Positions 24,180 to 30,488 of a stretch of 30,488 nucleotides of DNA are shown here, one piece after another. This DNA comes from CAJBIL01 sp044359525 (lineage in GTDB: Bacteria; Pseudomonadota; Gammaproteobacteria; Burkholderiales; Rhodocyclaceae): contig JBIKLY010000036.1 of NCBI GenBank assembly GCA_044359525.1, positions 1 to 30,488 of the forward strand. Direction: 5' to 3'. Numbering within the stretch: the stretch's first letter is position 1; every line of letters starts with the position of its first letter. The position numbers and the translations under genes were made by a program. The notes under the pieces were generated by a model, which saw only the letters and a list, made by a program, of their open reading frames with translations, did no database searches and was not told where the DNA came from.

Positions 24180-25148
24180 ATGTCAGAGTTGTTGAAGAAT
24201 ATCGATGCGCGAACCAAGCTGGCCGGAACCAACAAGCTGGAGATTTTGCTGTTTTCGCTCGGTCTGGATGCGCGCACCGGGCGCCGTGAGACCTTCGGTA
24301 TCAACGTCTTCAAAGTACGCGAGGTAATGCGCACGCCGCCGATTACCGCAGCGCCGGAAATGCCGGCGTCGGTCGAGGGCATGGTCAGTCTGCGCGGCGC
24401 ATTGGTGCCGGTGGTTGATCTGGCGCGCTATTCTTCTGTGCAGACCAATACCCCGCGCGAGATCATGATCGTGACTGAATACGCCGGGCATACGCAGGGT
24501 TTCCTGGTTGAAGGCGTTGATACTATTTTGCGTCTCGACTGGAGCCAGATGCGCGTGCCACCGGATATGCTGCTGGCCGACATGGGCGGGCTGGTGACCG
24601 CCATCACCGAGTTGCCGGACGGTCGGCTGGTGATGATGATGGACGTCGAAAAAGTGTTGTCTGAAACGACCAACTATGACGACGATCTTGTGTTCCGCAG
24701 CATCAAGCCGCTCAACAAGCCGGAGTTGACGGTGTTTTTTGCCGACGATTCGGTGGTTGCCCGTAAACAGATTCAGCGCACACTCGATGCAATGGGTGTC
24801 AAGTCCGTATCGGCAATCAATGGCCGGGAAGCGTGGGTTGAGCTTGAGAAAATGGCAAACTACGCGCAGTCGATTGGCAAGAAGGCATCGGAACTGATCA
24901 ACCTGGTGCTGACCGACGTCGAGATGCCCGAAATGGACGGTTACATCCTGACGAAAAAAATCAAAAGTGATCCACGTTTTCTCGGCGTGCCGGTGATCAT
25001 GCACTCTTCCTTGTCGGGAATGTCCAATCAGCAACTCGGCAAGTCGGTTGGGGTTGATGAATACGTGGCAAAGTTCGAGCCACATCGTTTGTCGGAGGCT
25101 CTGGCGCGCCGTTTGCTGGGAACTGTGCCGGCGATCCAGACCGCCTGA
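24180..25148 (+). CDS. cheV: Chemotaxis coupling protein CheV (first copy)
   Basis: CheV fuses a CheW-like coupling domain (about residues 20-165) to a receiver domain (about 185-315). The receiver has Asp246 in LVLTDVEMPEMDGY, an acidic pair in FFADDS and a Lys at about 302. CheV can replace CheW in the array and take phosphate from CheA, acting as an adaptation device or phosphate sink. It has a short insertion (LDARTGRR) between FSLG and ETFG that the adjacent paralog lacks. A GGGAG ribosome binding site lies upstream. A 26-bp gap separates it from the second cheV. Confidence 0.96.
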   Translation: MSELLKNIDARTKLAGTNKLEILLFSLGLDARTGRRETFGINVFKVREVMRTPPITAAPEMPASVEGMVSLRGALVPVVDLARYSSVQTNTPREIMIVTEYAGHTQGFLVEGVDTILRLDWSQMRVPPDMLLADMGGLVTAITELPDGRLVMMMDVEKVLSETTNYDDDLVFRSIKPLNKPELTVFFADDSVVARKQIQRTLDAMGVKSVSAINGREAWVELEKMANYAQSIGKKASELINLVLTDVEMPEMDGYILTKKIKSDPRFLGVPVIMHSSLSGMSNQQLGKSVGVDEYVAKFEPHRLSEALARRLLGTVPAIQTA

Positions 25149-25174
25149 AGCATTGATTTTGTTGGAGTAAAACG

Positions 25175-26113
25175 ATGGATATGGCGGAAAACAAGAACAT
25201 GCTCGAGAGCGTTGATGCGCGCACTCGTCTGGCAGGCTCCAATAAAATGGAGATTCTGCTTTTTTCGCTGGGAACGCGCGAAACTTTTGGCATCAACGTG
25301 TTCAAGGTGCGTGAAGTCGGGCGCACGCCACATATCACCAAAACCCCAAACATGCCGCGCGGCGTCGAGGGGCTGATCTCGCTGCGCGGCAACGTGATCC
25401 CGGTGTTGTCGCTGGTCAGCTTTCTTGAACACAAGGATGCGGTGCCGGGCCTCGGCAAGACCATGATGGTCGCCGAATATTCGAAACGTACCCTGGGTTT
25501 TCTGGTGCACGAGGTCGATCGCATCATTCGCGTCGACTGGGAAAAGGTAAAAGCGCCGGAAACCGTGATGGCGGCGAATCTTGGCTTGATCACGGCAGTC
25601 ATCGAACTGGACAACGGCAGTCTGGTGTCAATCCTCGATGTTGAGCAGATTCTGGCCAATGCCTTTGGCGAAGCGATCATTGTCGATATCGCTCCGGCGC
25701 GGGTGAGTCAGGATATCGGCGTATTTTTCGTCGATGATTCGATCGTTGCGCGTCGCAAAATCAGCGAAGTATTCGACAAGCTGGGCGTCAAGCACAAGCA
25801 TGCAACCAACGGTGCGGAAGCCTGGACGCGCCTGCAGGCAATCGCTGCGCATTGCCAGCAAACCGGTACCTCGGTGCGTGATGAAATGCGTCTGATCCTG
25901 GTTGACGCCGAAATGCCGGAAATGGACGGTTATGTCCTGACCAAAAATATCAAAGCCGACCCGCGTTTTGGCGGGATACCGGTAGTCATGCATTCGTCGC
26001 TGTCATCCGAAGCAAACCGGGCGATGGGTAAAGCGGTGGGTGTCGATGGTTATGTGGCCAAGTTTGATGCCGAGATTCTTGCGGACACCCTGCGTCCGCT
26101 GATCGAGCGATAA
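25175..26113 (+). CDS. cheV: Chemotaxis coupling protein CheV (second copy)
   Basis: This 312-residue CheW-receiver protein is paralogous to the gene directly upstream. The two share LEILLFSLG/MEILLFSLG, ETFGINVFKVREV and the EMPEMDGY receiver motif. The phosphoacceptor is Asp244 in LILVDAEMPEMDGY. The pair most likely arose by tandem duplication and has diverged well beyond a recent copy. Receptor preference may differ, since their CheW surfaces vary after REV (MRTPPIT versus GRTPHIT). GGAG lies 8 nt before the ATG. Confidence 0.96.
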   Translation: MDMAENKNMLESVDARTRLAGSNKMEILLFSLGTRETFGINVFKVREVGRTPHITKTPNMPRGVEGLISLRGNVIPVLSLVSFLEHKDAVPGLGKTMMVAEYSKRTLGFLVHEVDRIIRVDWEKVKAPETVMAANLGLITAVIELDNGSLVSILDVEQILANAFGEAIIVDIAPARVSQDIGVFFVDDSIVARRKISEVFDKLGVKHKHATNGAEAWTRLQAIAAHCQQTGTSVRDEMRLILVDAEMPEMDGYVLTKNIKADPRFGGIPVVMHSSLSSEANRAMGKAVGVDGYVAKFDAEILADTLRPLIER

Positions 26114-26138
26114 AAGATAGAAGAAACGGGAGTAGAGA

Positions 26139-26528
26139 ATGGCAGATCCGAAGATGAGGATTTTGGTGGTCGACGATTTTTCGACGATGCGCCGGATCGT
26201 TCGCAATTTGCTCAAAGAGTTGGGTTATGCCAACGTTGATGAGGCTGAAGACGGTGCAATTGCGCTGCAGAAACTGCAGGCTGGTGGTTTCGAGTTCGTC
26301 GTGACGGACTGGAATATGCCGAACATGGACGGGTTGCAGTTGCTTCAGGCAATTCGATCCAGTGCCACCCTGAAGCATTTGCCGGTGATGATGATTACCG
26401 CCGAAGCGAAAAAGGAAAACATCATTGCCGCGGCGCAGGCCGGTGCCAGCGGCTACATCGTCAAGCCGTTTACGGCCGCAACGTTGGCTGAAAAACTGCA
26501 GAAAATTTTCGACAAAATGGGGGGCTGA
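26139..26528 (+). CDS. cheY: Chemotaxis response regulator CheY (second copy)
   Basis: This 129-residue receiver is very close to E. coli CheY in its key positions: Asp12-Asp13 acidic pair, phosphoacceptor Asp57 in VVTDWNMPNMDG, Thr in MMITAEAKKENII, and Lys in YIVKPFTAATL. This is the form that binds the flagellar switch FliM, so it is the probable motor CheY. cheZ starts 1 bp after its stop and the second cheA follows, a cheY-cheZ-cheA module typical of betaproteobacterial flagellar gene clusters. Confidence 0.97.
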   Translation: MADPKMRILVVDDFSTMRRIVRNLLKELGYANVDEAEDGAIALQKLQAGGFEFVVTDWNMPNMDGLQLLQAIRSSATLKHLPVMMITAEAKKENIIAAAQAGASGYIVKPFTAATLAEKLQKIFDKMGG

Positions 26529-26529
26529 A

Positions 26530-27414
26530 ATGAGCGACCCCAATTTGTCTGGTGACTCCAGCGATCTTGAAGCGCTTTTTGACAGTATCGCTACGGGAGG
26601 TGCCGCTGCTACAGCGCCCACAGCACCTCCAGTGCAGGCTCCGGCTAAACCGTCGTTGATGCAGCAGGCGCGTGAAGGTGGCGGGGCGACCGATGATTCG
26701 GATGACTTGCAGGCACTGTTCGATTCCGTTGCCAGCAAGTCGGCGCCAGCGCAGGATCCGGCATCCCACGTTGCGTCAAGCGAGGATGGTGAGGAGTGGA
26801 ACGGGCAGGATAAGGTGTTTCGTCGGGTTGGCGTAATGGCCCGGCAGTTGCACGATACGCTTTCCGGCCTGGGTTACGACAAGCTGGTTGAGAATACCGT
26901 TTCCGCACTGCCCGATGCCAAGGATCGTTTGGCGTATATCGCCAATCTTACCGAGCAGGCCGCGTGCCGGGTGCTTAATGCTACCGATATAGCAAACCCT
27001 ATGGTCGAGCAGCTGGAGACTGATTCCGCTGCATTGGCCGCCCGCTGGGATGCGCTGTACGCGAATCAGGTTGGGGTGCAGGATTTCAAGTTGCTGGCGG
27101 CGGAAACCCGTGCTTTTCTGAAGCAAGGTTTGCCTCAGAAAACTGGCGTGACCAAAGCGCAGTTGCTTGAAATCATGATGGCACAGGACTTTCAGGATCT
27201 GACCGGGCAGGTCATCAAAAAAGTTATCGCCATCGCACAGGATGTCGAGGCGCAGTTGATGGGCGTGCTTATTGAAACGATGCCCGGTGAAATGCGTGTT
27301 GCCGAGTCAGTGAGTAGTCTGCTCAACGGGCCAGTGATCAATGCCGAAGGGCGTACCGATGTGGTTGGAACTCAGCAGCAGGTCGACGATCTGCTCGATA
27401 GCCTGGGATTCTAG
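26530..27414 (+). CDS. cheZ: CheY-P phosphatase CheZ
   Basis: CheZ speeds dephosphorylation of CheY-P. The 294-residue protein is longer than the roughly 214 residues of E. coli CheZ because of an N-terminal extension of about 85 residues. The long-hairpin core carries the catalytic motif AQDFQDLTGQVIKKV with Asp223 and Gln227. The C-terminal CheY-binding helix is VDDLLDSLGF. The extension contains two similar motifs, SDLEALFDSIA (residues 11-21) and DDLQALFDSVA (58-68), joined by an Ala/Pro-rich linker. The start ATG lies one base after the cheY stop with a G-rich ribosome binding site inside cheY. Confidence 0.97.
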   Translation: MSDPNLSGDSSDLEALFDSIATGGAAATAPTAPPVQAPAKPSLMQQAREGGGATDDSDDLQALFDSVASKSAPAQDPASHVASSEDGEEWNGQDKVFRRVGVMARQLHDTLSGLGYDKLVENTVSALPDAKDRLAYIANLTEQAACRVLNATDIANPMVEQLETDSAALAARWDALYANQVGVQDFKLLAAETRAFLKQGLPQKTGVTKAQLLEIMMAQDFQDLTGQVIKKVIAIAQDVEAQLMGVLIETMPGEMRVAESVSSLLNGPVINAEGRTDVVGTQQQVDDLLDSLGF

Positions 27415-27423
27415 GGGGGCAGC

Positions 27424-29358
27424 ATGAGTGATTTTGGCGGCATGGAAGATCTCCTGCAGGATTTTCTGCAGGAGGCCAGCGACTTGCTCTCGGACGTCGA
27501 TAATAAACTGGTCGATCTGGAGAAGAGTCCCGACGATGGCCGGTTGTTGAACGACATTTTCCGCGGATTCCACACGATCAAGGGGGGGGCAGGTTTTCTT
27601 AATGCCGGCGAACTGGTGACCCTCTGCCATTTGACCGAAAACCTGTTTGACAAGCTGCGTACCAACGAAATGACGCTGACGCCCGAACTGATGGATACCA
27701 TCATGGCGGCGACGACGGGCGTACGCAATATGTTTGGCGAGCTCTCGCAGGCGGTTCAGCCGCGTCCGGCGCAGCCTGAAGTTCTGGCTGCTTTGCGTGC
27801 TGCGCTCGAGGGCGATGCACATGCTTCACCGGCTTCCGTAGCGCCTCCTGTCGCAGCGCCGGCCGTTGCGTCGGCGCCGGCTGCTACGCCTGTTTCCGCA
27901 CCGGCTGCCGCACCTGCCGGTAATGATCCCGACTGGTCGGCATTGCATGCAGCCATTACCGGGCAGGAGGCCGCGCCGGCTGCACAGGCAACACCGGTTG
28001 CCATTGTTGCTCCCGCAGACCTCGCGCAGATGGAGCCACATTTCCCGCCGGAGGGCCGCCGTACCACCGATCAACCAGCCGCCGTTGCGTCGGCAGCGAC
28101 CTCGGGTCGTCGTGTTGAGGAGCGTGCAGTTGCCCGTGAGAGTACGATTCGTGTCGATACCGCACGTCTCGATCAGGTGCTCAACCTGTCGGGAGAAATC
28201 GGGCTGACGAAGAACCGCCTGACCAGTCTGCGCGCCGATATCCTGGCTGGCAAGAACGATACTGAAACCTTGCACGCACTTGACCAGGCGGTCAGTCAGC
28301 TCGATCTGCTGGTGTCGGACCTGCAGAATTCCGTGATGAAGACGCGGATGCAACCGATTGGCCGGCTGTTCCAGAAATACCCGCGGATTGCCCGTGATCT
28401 GGCGCGCCAGTTGGGCAAGGACGTCGAGCTGACGCTCGTTGGTGAAGAGACCGAAGTCGATAAAACGATGATCGAGGATCTCGCTGATCCCCTGATTCAC
28501 CTGATTCGCAATGCCGTCGATCATGGCGTTGAACTGCCTGAGGAACGTCTGGCCGCTGGCAAACCGGTGAAGAGTATCGTCCGGCTTGAGGCGCGGCAGG
28601 AGGGTGATCATATCGTCCTGATTATCGCGGATGATGGTCGCGGCATGAGTGCCGAGCGGATTCGCGCCAAGGCGATCGAGAAGAAGATCATTAGCGAGGA
28701 AGAGGCCAATACGCTCGATGAACGGCAGAGTCTCAACCTGATTTTCCTGCCCGGATTTTCGACAATGGCGCAGGCCTCCGCCGTTTCCGGTCGCGGGGTC
28801 GGAATGGACGTGGTCAAGACCAACATCCAGAAGCTTAACGGATCAGTCGATATTCGCTCGGAGGCCGGCAAGGGCTCGGTATTCATCATCTCGTTGCCGC
28901 TGACGCTGGCCATTTTGCCGGTGTTGCTTGTGTTGCTCGGCGATCAGCCGTTTGCCCTGCCGCTGTCGATGGTGCGCGAAATTTTGCCGATCGACCGCGA
29001 AAAAATGCAGGAGGTTGGCGGCAAGGAGACATTGGTGGTGCGCGGTGAGATTTTGCCGGTGATCGCGCTTTCTCGCTTGCTCGGCTGGCCGCAGTTGCAG
29101 CCGCCAGAGTACGGCGTCTTGATGCAGACCACCGAGCGCAGCTTTATTCTGTCCGTTGATAGCTTCGCCGGCCGTGACGATGCCGTGATCAAATCGCTCG
29201 ATGACTTCCGGCCGCGTGGTGTGGCGGGGGTAACGACGCTTTCCAACGGCCAGATCGTTCTGATTCTGGATATGAAAGAGTTGCTTTCCGATCTCAACAC
29301 GGCACTTGATGCCGATGCACGCGGTAGCAGTACGCGCGCTTTGGCGATGTCGGCATAA
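27424..29358 (+). CDS. cheA: Chemotaxis histidine kinase CheA (second copy)
   Basis: The 644-residue CheA has an HPt domain with His50 in FRGFHTIKGGAGF and a 100-residue Ala/Pro-rich linker (about 115-235). I see no folded P2 domain, only short motifs such as DPDWSALHAAITG. The dimerisation helices start near 240 (STIRVDTARLDQVLNLSGEI). The ATPase domain has HLIRNAVDHG near 359, IADDGRGMS and GRGVGMDVVKTN. A CheW-like P5 domain lies at about 500-625. With the CheY and CheZ encoded just upstream it forms the likely motor-control module. A G-rich ribosome binding site precedes the ATG, 9 bp after cheZ. A terminator follows. Confidence 0.97.
   Translation: MSDFGGMEDLLQDFLQEASDLLSDVDNKLVDLEKSPDDGRLLNDIFRGFHTIKGGAGFLNAGELVTLCHLTENLFDKLRTNEMTLTPELMDTIMAATTGVRNMFGELSQAVQPRPAQPEVLAALRAALEGDAHASPASVAPPVAAPAVASAPAATPVSAPAAAPAGNDPDWSALHAAITGQEAAPAAQATPVAIVAPADLAQMEPHFPPEGRRTTDQPAAVASAATSGRRVEERAVARESTIRVDTARLDQVLNLSGEIGLTKNRLTSLRADILAGKNDTETLHALDQAVSQLDLLVSDLQNSVMKTRMQPIGRLFQKYPRIARDLARQLGKDVELTLVGEETEVDKTMIEDLADPLIHLIRNAVDHGVELPEERLAAGKPVKSIVRLEARQEGDHIVLIIADDGRGMSAERIRAKAIEKKIISEEEANTLDERQSLNLIFLPGFSTMAQASAVSGRGVGMDVVKTNIQKLNGSVDIRSEAGKGSVFIISLPLTLAILPVLLVLLGDQPFALPLSMVREILPIDREKMQEVGGKETLVVRGEILPVIALSRLLGWPQLQPPEYGVLMQTTERSFILSVDSFAGRDDAVIKSLDDFRPRGVAGVTTLSNGQIVLILDMKELLSDLNTALDADARGSSTRALAMSA
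27451..27474. repeat. Inverted repeat inside the first codons of the second cheA
   Basis: CTCCTGCAG (27451-27459) and CTGCAGGAG (27466-27474) are perfect complements around a 6-nt loop. They begin 27 nt after the cheA ATG and encode part of the first HPt helix. The RNA hairpin lies close enough to the start to influence initiation, but it may only reflect repeated Leu-Gln codons. Confidence 0.7.
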
Positions 29359-29380
29359 TTCGTATTTAAACAGCTGCTTA

Positions 29381-29411
29381 GACAGGGGGCTTCGGCCCCC
29401 TGTCCGTTTTT
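29381..29411 (+). terminator. Intrinsic terminator closing the chemotaxis cluster
   Basis: A perfect 10-bp stem (GACAGGGGGC 29381-29390 with GCCCCCTGTC 29395-29404) with a TTCG tetraloop is followed by CG and T5 (29407-29411). It lies 22 bp after the second cheA and isolates the cluster from flhB. Confidence 0.95.
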
Positions 29412-29502
29412 GCACGTCTGCGACAAGTGTTGCGTCCTCGCTACTATTCGAGAATCAATATAAAAAAGATCTCATACCCCTTTATTTTTTATAGTTTTTT
29501 CC

Positions 29503-29508
29503 TATAAT
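29503..29508 (+). promoter_or_regulatory. Consensus -10 hexamer upstream of flhB
   Basis: A perfect TATAAT sits in an AT-rich stretch (about 29459-29508) after the terminator, 26 bp before the flhB ATG. The -35 position holds only a weak TTTATT-like match. A start near 29515 would leave a leader of about 20 nt. Confidence 0.45.
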
Positions 29509-29534
29509 AGGCACAAATCACCTGAAAGCCGATA

Positions 29535-30488
29535 ATGGCCGAAGAAAGCGACCTCGAGCGAACTGAACCAGCGTCAAGCCGACGCCTGGAACAAGCGCGC
29601 GAGGAGGGGCAGGTCCCCCATTCGCGTGAGCTCGGTGCTTTTCTTGTCATGTTTGCAGCGGCGGGGGTTTTCTGGGCGATGGGGCCGTGGCTGATGCAGC
29701 GCATGAGCGGGCTTCTTCGGCGCGGGCTAAGTGTCGATCAACAACTGGCGCACGAGCCCCGGTTGATGATGACGCGTTTTGCCGATCTCTCGCTTGATGC
29801 CTTGCTGGCGCTTTCTCCCTTGCTGGTCGCGCTGGTGGTGGCCGCTCTGCTTTCTCCCTTCCTTCTAGGGGCCTGGAATTTTGCGCCAAAGGCGCTGATG
29901 CCGGATCTGTCACGCCTTGATCCGATCAAGGGGCTCGCGCGGCTCGTTTCCTGGTCCGGTCTGGTCGAGATGCTGAAAGCCATTGCCAAGGCTTTCCTTC
30001 TGGGTGGCGTAGCGGCCTGGGTAATCTGGAGTGAGCGTTACGATATTTTTGCCATTTTTTCCCAGTCGCTGGATGTCGGACTGGTTTCTGCCGGAAATCT
30101 GGTTAATTTCAGCTTTCTCGCCGTCGTTGCCACGATGCTGTTGATTGTTGCTGTTGATGTGCCATTTCAATTGTGGCAATACCACGACAAGCTGAAGATG
30201 TCGCGTGAGGAGTTGAAACAGGAAGGTAAGGAAACCGAGGGTAATCCCGAGGTCAAGGCGCGTATCCGCAGCATGCAGCGCGAAGCGGCGCGCCGCAGGA
30301 TGATGGGCGCCGTTCCGACCGCCGATGTCATTGTCACCAACCCAACGCATTTTGCCGTAGCGCTGGCTTACAAGAGCGGCATGGGCGCACCCAAAGTGGT
30401 GGCCAAGGGGCGCGGCGATATCGCCTTGAAAATTCGCGAAATCGGTGCTCAGAACGGAGTGCCGATGCTTGAAGCGCCACCGCTGGCG
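29535..30488 (+). CDS. flhB: Flagellar export switch protein FlhB (partial, runs off the window)
   Basis: FlhB is an inner-membrane component of the flagellar type III export gate that switches substrate class after self-cleavage. The 318 residues present begin MAEESDLERTEPASSRRLEQAREEG, the family's conserved amphipathic N-terminus. About four membrane helices follow (within residues 34-210), and then the cytoplasmic domain with KMSREELKQEGKETEGNPE. The autocleavage motif NPTH is present near residue 271, followed by FAVAL. The gene has no stop before the window end; about 40-60 C-terminal residues are likely missing. No strong ribosome binding site is seen. Confidence 0.97.
   Translation, partial: MAEESDLERTEPASSRRLEQAREEGQVPHSRELGAFLVMFAAAGVFWAMGPWLMQRMSGLLRRGLSVDQQLAHEPRLMMTRFADLSLDALLALSPLLVALVVAALLSPFLLGAWNFAPKALMPDLSRLDPIKGLARLVSWSGLVEMLKAIAKAFLLGGVAAWVIWSERYDIFAIFSQSLDVGLVSAGNLVNFSFLAVVATMLLIVAVDVPFQLWQYHDKLKMSREELKQEGKETEGNPEVKARIRSMQREAARRRMMGAVPTADVIVTNPTHFAVALAYKSGMGAPKVVAKGRGDIALKIREIGAQNGVPMLEAPPLA

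Noticed and set aside
29528..29535. GCCGATAA, an exact FliA (sigma-28) -10 consensus, overlapping the flhB start codon
   Set aside because: No TAAA-type -35 element lies 15 nt upstream (the bases are AGGC), and transcription would start inside the gene. A TATAAT better placed for flhB lies at 29503-29508.

Overview
The window reads as chromosomal DNA of a betaproteobacterium, most likely Rhodocyclales (Dechloromonas/Azonexus-like). This rests on the high-GC codon use, the protein flavour and the combination of a complete cbb3 oxidase locus with a large motility/chemotaxis locus. The assignment is an inference from protein resemblance; no 16S rRNA or other marker is present. I see no insertion sequence, tRNA, rRNA or CRISPR array.

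Region 1 (1-6306, + strand) is the high-affinity cytochrome cbb3 oxidase locus. It starts inside a copper P-type ATPase (ccoI), followed by ccoS, a 326-bp regulatory gap, ccoN-ccoO-ccoQ-ccoP, a strong terminator, then ccoG and a ccoH/fixH gene. The ccoS-ccoN gap holds two FNR/ANR-type boxes. Each sits at class II distance from a good -10 hexamer. The upstream box is followed about 70 nt after its predicted start by a textbook intrinsic terminator, so it appears to drive a discrete RNA of about 99 nt rather than ccoN. This candidate oxygen-responsive small RNA is the most novel item here.

Region 2 (6331-10439) is a mixed strip: an HNH nuclease (-), a TonB-like protein (+), a zinc-ribbon NUDIX hydrolase (-), and a three-domain HDOD-REC-GGDEF protein (+) predicted to make c-di-GMP.

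Region 3 (10551-29358, all + strand) is an unusually full motility and chemotaxis cluster: motA, motB, a small membrane protein with a CheZ-like D-x3-Q motif, cheY, cheA, cheW, an Aer-like receptor ending in a CheR/CheB docking motif, cheR, cheD, cheB, a STAS protein, a second receptor with its sensor domain at the C-terminus, two cheV genes, a second cheY, cheZ and a second cheA. It ends at a UUCG-loop terminator. Two complete CheA-CheY pairs lie in one array, with a single set of adaptation enzymes between them. Phosphate can be removed by CheZ, possibly by the membrane CheZ-like protein, or drained into the CheV receiver domains.

Region 4 (29412-30488) is an AT-rich promoter-like stretch and the start of flhB, which runs off the window and presumably opens a flagellar export operon. 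The theme is low-oxygen respiration beside energy-taxis machinery: the Aer-type PAS receptor would sense the redox consequences of the respiration that the cbb3 locus carries out.
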